Shown: positions 38,907 to 46,595 of the stretch, in pieces
How the letters are laid out: every line of letters starts with the position of its first letter
Position numbering within the stretch: the first letter of the stretch is position 1
Assembly: GCF_008831045.1 (NCBI RefSeq)
Contig: NZ_WAJS01000009.1
Span: 1-64,000, forward strand
Source of the DNA: Adlercreutzia muris
GTDB lineage: Bacteria; Actinomycetota; Coriobacteriia; Coriobacteriales; Eggerthellaceae
DNA: 64,000 nucleotides
Direction: 5' to 3'
The notes under the pieces: generated by a model
The model's input: the letters and a program-made list of their open reading frames with translations, nothing else
Database searches by the model: none
Told to the model about the DNA's origin: nothing
Position numbers and translations under genes: made by a program

Positions 38907-39458
38907 ATGGAAGAGAACCTGAAAGAACTCGGCATGCGCGTCCAGGGCCTGCGCGAGGCCTGCGACGTGTCGCGCCACACCATGGCCCAGGAGCTGGGCG
39001 TGGACATCGACACCTACCGCGCCTGGGAGGAGACCGGGGTGGACATCCCCATCTCGGCCATCTACCACATGGCCACGAAGTTCAACGTCGATCTCGCCGA
39101 GATCCTCACGGGCACGGCGCCGAAGCTCGACACCTACCATGTGGTGCGCAACGGCGAGGGAATCGACGTGGACCGCTTCCCGGGTTACCAGTACGAGGAT
39201 CTGGCCTGGCGCTACGCCCGCAAGATCATGCAGCCCCTGCGCGTGGTGCTCGATCCGGCCGACGACGACGCCGAGCTAGTGAGCCATGGCGGCCAGGAGT
39301 TCAACTACGTGGTAGATGGCTCCATCACGCTCGTGTTCCAGGATCGCGAGATCGTGCTGAACGCCGGCGACTCCATCTACTTCAACCCGAACTACCCCCA
39401 CGGCCAGCGCTGCAACGGCGATGCGCCGGCCACCTTCATCACCATCATCGCCGAGTAG
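38907..39458 (+). CDS. XRE-family regulator with C-terminal cupin domain (second copy)
   Basis: 183 residues. An XRE helix-turn-helix (LGMRVQGLREACDVSRHTMA, about 7-62) and a cupin_2 domain (ELVSHGGQEFNYVVDGSITL, then NAGDSIYFNPNYPHGQ). Paralog of the gene at 32840 but clearly diverged. It lies nine bases after the gamma subunit in the same orientation and probably in the same transcript, and directly before the second synthetase. Confidence 0.85.
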   Translation: MEENLKELGMRVQGLREACDVSRHTMAQELGVDIDTYRAWEETGVDIPISAIYHMATKFNVDLAEILTGTAPKLDTYHVVRNGEGIDVDRFPGYQYEDLAWRYARKIMQPLRVVLDPADDDAELVSHGGQEFNYVVDGSITLVFQDREIVLNAGDSIYFNPNYPHGQRCNGDAPATFITIIAE

Positions 39459-39516
39459 TCTTACCCCGGAAGAGCAGCGCGGACGACCGCAGGAGAACAG
39501 AGAGAAGCAATCAACC

Positions 39517-41190
39517 ATGGATCATGTTCTGAAGAAATACTGCCCCCGTATCGAGTTCGACTCCTACGAGGACTTCGCGGAGAACTTCCGTATCGAGGTT
39601 CCCGAGGCCTTCAACTTCGGCTTCGACGTCGTGGACGAGTGGGCCCGCGTGGAGCCCGACAAGCGCGCGCTTCTGTGGTGCAACGATGCCGGCGAGGAGC
39701 GCACCTTCACTTTCACCGATATCAAGCGCCTCTCGAATCAGGCCGCCAACGCCTTCGCCGACATGGGCATCGGCAAGGGCGATGTAGTGATGTGCATCCT
39801 GCGGCGGCGCTGGGAGTACTGGGTGTGCGCGGTGGCCCTGTGCAAGCTGGGCGCCACCATCATCCCCGCGTCCCTGCAGCTTACCCGTAAGGACGTGGTG
39901 TACCGGGCTAACAGCGCCGACGTGCGCGCCATCGTGGCGGTGAACGACGATTACGTGTGCACCCAGGTGGAACAGGCCATGCCCGACTGCCCCACGGTGC
40001 GCGAGAAGTTCATCGTGGACGGCAGCCGCGAGGGCTGGGTCGACTTCGACGACCTCATCGCCGGGTTCCCCGACACCTTCGAGCGGCCGACCGGCGAGGC
40101 GGCCGTCACCTCCAAGGACATCATGCTCATGTACTTCACGAGCGGCACCACGGGCAACCCCAAGGCCGTCGAGCACAACTTCGCCCACCCGCTCGGCCAC
40201 ATCATCACGGCGAAGTACTGGCAGCAGGTGCGCGAGGACAAGCTGCACATGTCGGTGACCGACTCGGGCTGGGCCAAGTTCGGCTGGGGCAAGATCTACG
40301 GCCAGTGGATCTGCGGCGCGACCATCTTCGCCTACGACATGGACAAGTTCGTGCCCGCCAAGCTGCTGCAGAAGATCCAGGACTACAAGCTCACCACCTT
40401 CTGCGCGCCGCCCACCATGTACCGCTTCATGCTCCAGGAGGACGTGGCCGCCTACGATCTGTCCAGCGTGGAGAACTTCGCCACGGCCGGCGAGCCTTTG
40501 AACGCCGAGGTGACCATCCAGTGGGAGCGTCTTACAGGCAAGAAGATCCGCGAGGGCTTCGGCCAGACCGAAGGGCCGGTGCTCCTGGCCACCTTCCCGT
40601 GGGTGGAGCCGCGCCCCGGTTCCATGGGCAAGCCCTCTCCGCTTCTGAACGTGAGGCTGCTGGACGACGAGGGCCGCGAGGTGGAGGACGGCGAGGAGGG
40701 CGCCATCTGCGTGACGGGCCTGAAGGAGGCCTATCCGCCGGGCCTGTTCGTCGGCTACTACGGCAACCCCGAGAAGACCGCCGAGGCCGTGGGCGGGGAG
40801 TACTACAACCTCCACGACATGGCCTGGCGCGACTCGGACGGCTACTGCTTCTTCGTGGGCCGCAACGACGATGTCATCAAGTGCTCCGGCTACCGCATCG
40901 GCCCCTTCGAGGTGGAAAGCGCGCTCGTGGAGCATCCGGCGGTGGTGGAATGCGCCGTCACGGCCGCGCCCGATCCCATCCGCGGCAAGGTGGTGAAGGC
41001 CACGGTGGTGCTGGCCCGGGGCTACGAGGGCACCGATGCGCTCACCCGCGAGCTGCAGGAGCACGTGAAGAAGACCACGGCGCCCTACAAGTACCCGCGC
41101 ATCATCGAGTACGTCGACGAGCTGCCCAAGACCATCGGCGGCAAGATCAAGCGCAAGCTCATCCGCACCAACGACGGCATCGAGGAATAG
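39517..41190 (+). CDS. AMP-forming acyl-CoA synthetase (second copy)
   Basis: 557 residues. Same family and order of motifs as the gene at 33582: MLMYFTSGTTGNPKAVEHN, REGFGQTEGPVLL, YCFFVGRNDDVIKCSGYRIG and the catalytic Lys in TIGGKIKRKLI. The two share an N-terminal segment (FNFGFDVVDEWA versus FNFAYDVVDDIA), so the pair arose by duplication, but active-site neighbours differ (ATFPWVEPRPGS versus ANLTNSTPRPGS), consistent with different acids. The ATG at 39517 follows AGGAGAACAGAGAG. A terminator follows. Confidence 0.88.
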   Translation: MDHVLKKYCPRIEFDSYEDFAENFRIEVPEAFNFGFDVVDEWARVEPDKRALLWCNDAGEERTFTFTDIKRLSNQAANAFADMGIGKGDVVMCILRRRWEYWVCAVALCKLGATIIPASLQLTRKDVVYRANSADVRAIVAVNDDYVCTQVEQAMPDCPTVREKFIVDGSREGWVDFDDLIAGFPDTFERPTGEAAVTSKDIMLMYFTSGTTGNPKAVEHNFAHPLGHIITAKYWQQVREDKLHMSVTDSGWAKFGWGKIYGQWICGATIFAYDMDKFVPAKLLQKIQDYKLTTFCAPPTMYRFMLQEDVAAYDLSSVENFATAGEPLNAEVTIQWERLTGKKIREGFGQTEGPVLLATFPWVEPRPGSMGKPSPLLNVRLLDDEGREVEDGEEGAICVTGLKEAYPPGLFVGYYGNPEKTAEAVGGEYYNLHDMAWRDSDGYCFFVGRNDDVIKCSGYRIGPFEVESALVEHPAVVECAVTAAPDPIRGKVVKATVVLARGYEGTDALTRELQEHVKKTTAPYKYPRIIEYVDELPKTIGGKIKRKLIRTNDGIEE

Positions 41191-41235
41191 TCGCGTCGCG
41201 GGCTGCGGTCGGTATTTGGCAACGAACGGTTGAAG

Positions 41236-41257
41236 AGGGCGCCTTGCGGGGCGCCCT
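41236..41257 (+). terminator. Terminator of the oxidoreductase / synthetase operon
   Basis: AGGGCGCC and GGCGCCCT pair perfectly over a 6-base loop, 45 bases after the second synthetase. The T run is short. Confidence 0.6.
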
Positions 41258-41301
41258 TGCCATAATCGGGCGCTTATCGGCAAAAATAGCCTGAAACGGC
41301 G

Positions 41302-41331
41302 TTGTCAAGAAGGAGGGATTTCGGGTATTAT
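41302..41331 (+). promoter_or_regulatory. Promoter of the cytochrome gene
   Basis: TTGTCA and TATTAT, both near consensus, spaced by 18 bases. It gives a leader of about 155 bases. The rest of the 302-base gap before the cytochrome gene shows no other clear signal. Confidence 0.65.
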
Positions 41332-41492
41332 GAGCGATGAAGCGAAACCCCCAGGGTCGATGACGCTGTGCGCGTGGCGAGCCGTGTGTCCTCATTCCTC
41401 GAGGTTCTGATCAGCTGGGGAGGGCAGATCTGCTCGCTTCGCACGAGGGAGGCGCATCCGCGCCTCGAAATCCCCAACTGGAAGGATGGAGT

Positions 41493-42224
41493 ATGTCCGA
41501 AGAAGAGAAGACCGCCGAGGTCGCCGCGGTAGAGGAGACCGAGGCTGCGCCGGCTGGCAAGAAGGCGCGCAAGAAGTGGCCCATCGTGGTCGGCGTTGTC
41601 GTGGCTGTGCTGGTCGTAGCCGGTGCCGGCTTCTGGGTGTGGCATGAGCAGCCGAGCTTCTGCAACGCCATCTGCCATACGCCGATGGATCCCTATCTGC
41701 CGACCTACGAGGCTACCCCGGGCGAGCCCGCCACTGACAAGTGGGGCAACGAGCTCGAGACCGCCAGCGGTATGCTGGCCGCCGTGCACCGTGCCGATGA
41801 GTCCTCCGACATCACCTGCATGGGCTGCCATGTGCCCACCCTGTCCGAGCAGATCGGCGAGGGTATCAGCTGGGTGACTGGCAACTACGAGGTTATGGCG
41901 ACTCAGGCCGGCATGCACGTGGTGCCCGAGAAGTCCCTTGAGGATCTCGTGGCCGCCCGCGGCATCGAGCCCGATCAGTTCTGCCTGAACGAGGGCTGCC
42001 ACAACATGACCCGCGACGACCTGATCAAGGCCACCGAGGGCATGGCTCGCAACCCCCACGTGCCGCAGCATGGCGAGGTTGCCTGCGGCGACTGCCACAA
42101 GGCCCATCGCGCGTCGGTGAACTACTGCTCCAGCTGCCACAACGACGCCGAGATCCCCGAGGGCTGGATCTCCGCTGCCGACGACAAGAAGCTTGTCAAG
42201 GAGCTGGAGTCGATGAACAAGTAA
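41493..42224 (+). CDS. Membrane-anchored multiheme cytochrome c (NapC/NrfH-like)
   Basis: 243 residues. A charged N-terminus, one membrane anchor (about 29-50), then an outside domain with five heme-type motifs: C57-NAI-C61-H, C109-MG-C112-H, C164-LNEG-C169-H, C198-GD-C201-H and C212-SS-C215-H. Two are not CxxCH but have three or four residues between the cysteines. It should pass electrons from menaquinol to an outside acceptor. No catalytic reductase subunit is next to it, so its partner is encoded elsewhere. The ATG at 41493 follows GGAAGGATGGAG. Own promoter and terminator indicate a single-gene unit. Confidence 0.88.
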   Translation: MSEEEKTAEVAAVEETEAAPAGKKARKKWPIVVGVVVAVLVVAGAGFWVWHEQPSFCNAICHTPMDPYLPTYEATPGEPATDKWGNELETASGMLAAVHRADESSDITCMGCHVPTLSEQIGEGISWVTGNYEVMATQAGMHVVPEKSLEDLVAARGIEPDQFCLNEGCHNMTRDDLIKATEGMARNPHVPQHGEVACGDCHKAHRASVNYCSSCHNDAEIPEGWISAADDKKLVKELESMNK

Positions 42225-42254
42225 CTTCTCCCTTCGCCACGGGGAAAGTGGGAG

Positions 42255-42286
42255 GAAGGCCGTCTTCGGACGGCCTTCTTTCGTTT
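42255..42286 (+). terminator. Terminator of the cytochrome gene
   Basis: GAAGGCCGTC-TTCG-GACGGCCTTC: ten perfect pairs with a stable TTCG loop, followed by TTTCGTTTT. Confidence 0.9.
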
Positions 42287-42418
42287 TGCCCAAAAGATGG
42301 TTACGGTTACGTGTCCGCTCATGGTTTCGCCACCGCGTTCGCGCGCGGGCGGTTCACTATGGGTCTGTGATCGCGAGCCGCCCACGGTAAGCGGCGACAC
42401 AGGCGAAAGGAGCGGATC

Positions 42419-42955
42419 ATGGAGCTAGAGAAGTCCCAGACATGGAAAAACTTGGAAACGGCCCTGTCCCAGGAGGCGGTGGCCTACGCCGAGTATACCT
42501 TCTACGCCCAGCAGGCGGCCAAGGACGGCTATACCCAGATCTCCGAGATCTTCAACGAGACGGCGGGCAACGAGCTGCACCATGCCAAGCTGCACTTCAA
42601 GAAGCTGCACGACGGGGCCGTGCCCGACACGCTGCAGAATCTGAAGGATGCCCAGGACGATGAGGACGCCGAGGTGAAGGTGTACACGGGCTTCGCCAAG
42701 ACGGCCCGCGAGGAGGGCTTCGCCGAGCTGGCCGACTTCTTCGAGGGCCTGGCCGCCATCGAGAAGAGCCATCAGGATCGCTTCGATCTGCTCATCGAGC
42801 GCATCGAGAACGGCGAGGTGTTCCGTCGCAAGGAGGTGAAGGTGTGGGTGTGCACCGTGTGCGGCCACATCGAGATCGGCACCGAACCTCCCGAGAAGTG
42901 CCCCGTGTGCGCCCATCCGCGCGGCCACTTCAAGATCAAGGCCGAGAACTACTAA
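42419..42955 (+). CDS. Rubrerythrin
   Basis: 178 residues. A non-heme di-iron peroxidase for oxidative stress in anaerobes. The four-helix bundle carries the iron ligands in SQEAVAYAEY, AGNELHHAKLH and AAIEKSHQDRF. The C-terminal rubredoxin-like domain has CTVCGH and CPVCAHPRG. The ATG at 42419 follows GAAAGGAG. The stop is followed directly by a two-hairpin repeat element. Confidence 0.95.
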   Translation: MELEKSQTWKNLETALSQEAVAYAEYTFYAQQAAKDGYTQISEIFNETAGNELHHAKLHFKKLHDGAVPDTLQNLKDAQDDEDAEVKVYTGFAKTAREEGFAELADFFEGLAAIEKSHQDRFDLLIERIENGEVFRRKEVKVWVCTVCGHIEIGTEPPEKCPVCAHPRGHFKIKAENY

Positions 42956-42958
42956 TGA

Positions 42959-43126
42959 AATTCCGTTCGTCCTGACGGAGCGAACGGAATTGCCGATGCT
43001 GCGGCTCCGACAGGCACCTGCCCTTGCCATTCAGCGCTTTCCCTCACGGCGCGAAGGCCGCTCGGCCGCGCTTCAAGGCAATTGCAGGCACCTGTCGGAG
43101 CCTCGCTGACTTCCTTGGGCGAACCT
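42959..43126. repeat. Two-hairpin intergenic element, copy 2
   Basis: Starts four bases after the rubrerythrin stop. Hairpin A: 11 perfect pairs (42959-42969 with 42981-42991). Linker: CCGATGCTGCGG. Hairpin B: arms at 43003-43021 and 43084-43102, tip CGGC-GCGAAG-GCCG. End linker: CTCGCTGACTTCCTTGGGCG. Compared with copy 1 (12570), the third base pair of the B stem changes from A-T to C-G, the innermost outer-arm pair from G-C to C-G, and the tip stem is also replaced while still pairing. Confidence 0.87.
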
Positions 43127-43229
43127 CGCATCGTATTCTTTATTTTATTTAGGTGCCTCCTCTCTTCTCGGCCATTCTCGATTACATCCTCCTCTCACCC
43201 TTTTCTTTGGGAGAAAACTAAATCAGTGC

Positions 43230-43258
43230 TTGCAAATCATCTTTTCGGGGTGTATGGT
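43230..43258 (+). promoter_or_regulatory. Promoter of pyrRBC
   Basis: TTGCAA and TATGGT separated by 17 bases. The predicted start of transcription is near 43265, just before the PyrR attenuator. The 100 bases upstream (43127-43229) are AT-rich and hold no gene. Confidence 0.65.
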
Positions 43259-43264
43259 GCAACC

Positions 43265-43382
43265 GTCCTTTAAATGCGGTACAGAGAGGCCGACAAGGTA
43301 CACCCCGTGCGCGGGGGCGCGACTGGCAAGCGTCGCGAACATAAGCGCACTCAGTGAGCCTCGTCGTCCGACGGGCTTTTTT
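43265..43382 (+). promoter_or_regulatory. PyrR-binding transcription attenuator
   Basis: The binding-loop hairpin CCTTTAAATGCGGTACAGAG, then AGGCCGACAAGG (43267-43298), contains the CAGAGAGG core seen in PyrR-binding RNA, with CCTT/AAGG and GGTG/CACC closing pairs. It is followed by a terminator, AGCC-T-CGTCG-TC-CGACG-GGCT (43357-43376), and six T. In the Bacillus model, PyrR with UMP or UTP holds the anti-antiterminator so that the terminator forms. The pyrR gene follows 90 bases on. Confidence 0.85.
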
Positions 43383-43471
43383 ATTGCCCGCCGGCGGCAG
43401 CGGAAGCGCGGGAAACTCGGACGCGCTTTCGGGTTTCGTCTGTACGCACTGAACCTGAGAAGGGAGTGTGT

Positions 43472-44068
43472 ATGAACGACGCAAGCTTGGTCAAGTCCGT
43501 CTGCATGGATGCAGACGAGATCGAGCGGTCGGTGACGCGCATCGCGCACCAGATCCTCGAGGCCAACAAGGGGGCTGAGAACCTGGCGCTCGTGGGCATC
43601 GTGACCCGCGGCGATCTTCTCGCCAAGATGCTCGCCCACAAGATTCAGGAGATCGAGGGGGTGGATGTGCCCCTCGGCAAGCTGGACATCAGCTTCTACC
43701 GCGACGACTTCGCGACTCATTTCGCCCCGGAGGTCCATTCCACCGACATCCCCTTCGACATCGACGGCAAGACCGTCGTGCTCGTAGACGACGTGCTCTA
43801 CACCGGGCGCACCATCCGCGCGGCGCTCGACGCCCTCATGGACATCGGCCGTCCGGCCGCCGTGCAGCTGGCGGTGCTCGTGGACCGCGGCCACCGCGAG
43901 CTGCCCATCCGCGCCGATTTCGTGGGCAAGAACGTGCCCTCCGCCTCCGACGAGAACGTGCGTCTGTTCCTCGAGGAAGTGGACGGCATCTCCGCCGTGG
44001 AGATCCTGGAAATCGAGCCGGGCAAGCGCGCCGGTTCCGCGCCGATCAAGAACAACGGGGGTGAGTAG
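43472..44068 (+). CDS. pyrR: PyrR, pyrimidine attenuator protein / uracil phosphoribosyltransferase
   Basis: 198 residues. Binds the leader RNA at 43265 in response to UMP/UTP and may also make UMP from uracil. The PRPP-binding motif [21 protein letters not shown] and [11 protein letters not shown] are typical. It is slightly longer than usual at the C-terminus ([17 protein letters not shown]). The ATG at 43472 follows AGAAGGGAG; a GTG two codons before is less well placed. It is followed five bases later by pyrB. Confidence 0.94.
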   Translation: MNDASLVKSVCMDADEIERSVTRIAHQILEANKGAENLALVGIVTRGDLLAKMLAHKIQEIEGVDVPLGKLDISFYRDDFATHFAPEVHSTDIPFDIDGKTVVLVDDVLYTGRTIRAALDALMDIGRPAAVQLAVLVDRGHRELPIRADFVGKNVPSASDENVRLFLEEVDGISAVEILEIEPGKRAGSAPIKNNGGE

Positions 44069-44072
44069 GGCC

Positions 44073-45017
44073 ATGGCCTTCAACCACAAGCATCTCATCG
44101 ACATCACGGAGTATTCCGCCGACGATATCATGACCATCCTGGAGACGGCCAAGAACTTCAAGCAGGTCAACGAGCGCCGCATCAAGAAGGTGCCGACGCT
44201 CAAGGGCTTCACCGTGGTGAACATGTTCAACGAGCCGTCCACCCGCACCCGCTCCTCCTTCGAGATCGCCGAGAAGCGCCTGAGTGCCGACTCCCTGAAC
44301 TTCGGCGGATCCTCCACGGCCACGGTGAAGGGCGAGAGCCTCGTGGACACCGTGAAGACGCTGTGCTCCTACAAGATCGACTGCATCGTGGTGCGCGACC
44401 GCTGGGCCGGCGTGCCCCGCAAGATCGCCGACGTGTCCGGCGTGTCGGTCATCGACGCCGGCGACGGCAAGCACCAGCATCCCACCCAGGCCCTGCTCGA
44501 TCTGTACTCCATCTGGGAGGAGAAAGGCGACCTCGCCGGCCTGCACGTCGGTGTCGTGGGCGACATCGCCCACTCCCGCGTGTGCGGCTCGCTCATCCCG
44601 GCGCTGAAGATCATGGGCTGCGAGGTGACGGTCATCGCCCCGCCCACGCTTTTGCCCGCGCGCCCCGACATCCTGGGCGCCGACCATGTGACGAGCAACC
44701 TCGACGAGGCCCTGCCCGAGCTGGACGTGGTGTACATGCTGCGCATCCAGCGCGAGCGCTTCGAGGGCGCGCCCTACCCGAACCTGCGTGAGTACAATCT
44801 GCTCTATGGCCTGACCAAGGAGCGCGACAAGCTGCTGAAGCCCGATGCCTGCGTGTGCCACCCGGGCCCCATCAACCGCGGCGTGGAGTTGGACAGCTTC
44901 ATGGCCGACCACCCCAAGCGCTCCATCATCCTCGACCAAGTCTACGCCGGCGTCCTTGTGCGCATGGCCGCCCTGTACCTGCTCCTAGGAGGTAGCAACG
45001 ATGGCATTGATGCTTAA
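44073..45017 (+). CDS. pyrB: Aspartate carbamoyltransferase catalytic subunit
   Basis: 314 residues. Joins carbamoyl phosphate and aspartate. The carbamoyl-phosphate motif NEPSTRTRSSFE, the SLVDT loop, DAGDGKHQHPTQALLDL and the late HPGPINRGVE are intact. No pyrI regulatory gene is nearby, so it is likely the unregulated trimer or the PyrB-PyrC type complex. I use the ATG at 44073; an in-frame GTG at 44061 overlaps the pyrR stop. It overlaps pyrC by 17 bases. Confidence 0.96.
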   Translation: MAFNHKHLIDITEYSADDIMTILETAKNFKQVNERRIKKVPTLKGFTVVNMFNEPSTRTRSSFEIAEKRLSADSLNFGGSSTATVKGESLVDTVKTLCSYKIDCIVVRDRWAGVPRKIADVSGVSVIDAGDGKHQHPTQALLDLYSIWEEKGDLAGLHVGVVGDIAHSRVCGSLIPALKIMGCEVTVIAPPTLLPARPDILGADHVTSNLDEALPELDVVYMLRIQRERFEGAPYPNLREYNLLYGLTKERDKLLKPDACVCHPGPINRGVELDSFMADHPKRSIILDQVYAGVLVRMAALYLLLGGSNDGIDA

Positions 45018-46293
45018 GAACGCCCGTCTGATCGACCCGCAGATCGGCCTGGACGACGTGGCCGACATCCTCATCCGCGACGGCAAGATCGTCGAGGTGG
45101 GCACGAACCTTTCCATGGAGAAGGGCGTCGAGCGCGATCTCGCCGGCAAGATCGTCACCCCGGGCCTCGTGGACATGCACGTGCACTTCCGCGATCCGGG
45201 CCAGGAGCAGAAAGAGGACATCGCCTCCGGCTCCCGCGCCGCGGCCCATGGCGGCTTTACCGCCGTGTGCACTATGCCCAACACCGACCCGGTCATCGAT
45301 GACGCCGTGGCCGTGGAATACGTGAAGGCCCGCGCCGCCGCGGTGGGGAAGTGCCGCGTCATCCCGTCGGGCGCCTGCTCGAAGAATCTCAAGGGCGAGG
45401 TGCTCGCCGACATGGGCGACATGTACGCCCACGGCGCCCCGGTGTTCACCGACGACGGCCACGGCATCCAGGACGCGGGCATGATGCGCCGCGTCATGGA
45501 CTACGCCCGCCAGTTCGACACCGCCATCATGGTGCACTGCCAGGACGACTCGCTCGTGGCCGACGGCCAGGTGAACGAGGGTGTGGCTTCCACGCGCCTG
45601 GGCATGGTGGGCTGGCCGGCCGAGGGCGAGGAGCTGGAGATCGCCCGCGACATCGCGCTCTGCCGCCTGACCGGGTGCCCCCTGCACATCCAGCACATCA
45701 CCACCAAGCGCGGGCTCGATCTGGTGGCCGCCGCCAAGGCCGAGGGGCTGCCCGTGACCTGCGAGGTGACCCCGCACCATATGTTCCTCACCGAGGACGC
45801 CATCACCGCCGAGTACCAGACCTCGCTGAAGGTGAACCCGCCCCTGCGCGCCGCCGAGGACGCCGCCGCCCTGGTGGAGGGGCTGAAGAACGGTGTGATC
45901 GACGCCATCGTGACCGATCACGCCCCCCACACCGATTGGGAGAAGGACCGCGAGTTCGAGCTGGCGCCCTTCGGCATGACCGGCCTGGAGACCTCCCTCG
46001 GCCTCGTGCTCACGCACCTCGTGCGCGCCGGCGTCATCGACTACGGCCGCATGGTCGAGGCCATGGCCGTGGCCCCGCGCGCCATCCTGCGCCAGGAGCC
46101 GGTGAAGATTGAGGCCGGCAGCACCGCCGACCTCACGGTCATCGATCCGGAGGCCGTCTGGACCGTGGAGGTGGAGGACTTCTGTTCCAAGGCCAACAAC
46201 TCCGGCTTCATCGGCGCCGAGCTTGTGGGCCGCGCCACCGACGTCTATGTGGGCGGCTGGGCCACCATGGAGGACGGCGCCATCGTCGAGTAG
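45001..46293 (+). CDS. pyrC: Dihydroorotase
   Basis: 430 residues, the type I (long) form. Closes carbamoyl aspartate to dihydroorotate with a zinc pair. The signature DMHVHFRDPGQEQKEDI has the HxH ligands. MPNTDP, VHCQDDSL, the later H-ligand segments PLHIQHITTKR and the TDHAPH motif (catalytic Asp) are present. The ATG at 45001 follows TAGGAGGT inside the end of pyrB. Confidence 0.96.
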   Translation: MALMLKNARLIDPQIGLDDVADILIRDGKIVEVGTNLSMEKGVERDLAGKIVTPGLVDMHVHFRDPGQEQKEDIASGSRAAAHGGFTAVCTMPNTDPVIDDAVAVEYVKARAAAVGKCRVIPSGACSKNLKGEVLADMGDMYAHGAPVFTDDGHGIQDAGMMRRVMDYARQFDTAIMVHCQDDSLVADGQVNEGVASTRLGMVGWPAEGEELEIARDIALCRLTGCPLHIQHITTKRGLDLVAAAKAEGLPVTCEVTPHHMFLTEDAITAEYQTSLKVNPPLRAAEDAAALVEGLKNGVIDAIVTDHAPHTDWEKDREFELAPFGMTGLETSLGLVLTHLVRAGVIDYGRMVEAMAVAPRAILRQEPVKIEAGSTADLTVIDPEAVWTVEVEDFCSKANNSGFIGAELVGRATDVYVGGWATMEDGAIVE

Positions 46294-46322
46294 CCCCGGC
46301 TTTCGATATCAGTGCTCGTGCG

Positions 46323-46350
46323 AGACCCCCTTCAGCGAAGGGGGTCTTTT
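46323..46350 (+). terminator. Terminator after pyrC
   Basis: Eleven perfect pairs, AGACCCCCTTC-AGC-GAAGGGGGTCT, followed by TTT. It ends the pyrR-pyrB-pyrC transcript before the iron-uptake cassette. Confidence 0.92.
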
Positions 46351-46544
46351 CTATGGGGGCAGCAAGGGCTGCGGGGCGGACGGCTTCTCTCTTTCTATAC
46401 GAAAGGGCCTCAGGGAGAAAACGTGTGGGTGATCGGGTCGTTTCGGTGCGGGAAGGCTCTCCTACAATGGGATGCATCGGCGCTTGTGGAGGTTTTCTCC
46501 GGAGTTGAGCGAAGCAAGTAAACCTATGCTAACATCTCCTGCCG

Positions 46545-46566
46545 TAAGTTTTCTAAAGCTAACTTA
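46545..46566. promoter_or_regulatory. Dyad upstream of the iron-type ABC cassette, possible metal-regulator site
   Basis: TAAGTT-N10-AACTTA with inner CT-N2-AG also symmetric, so 16 of 22 positions are palindromic. A half-site-like ATGCTAACA lies about 20 bases upstream. It is 30 bases from the start codon. Iron-responsive DtxR/IdeR or Fur-type control would fit the genes, but the site does not match those consensus sequences closely. Confidence 0.35.
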
Positions 46567-46595
46567 TTTCGTCAACAAAGAGAAAGGAACTGACC

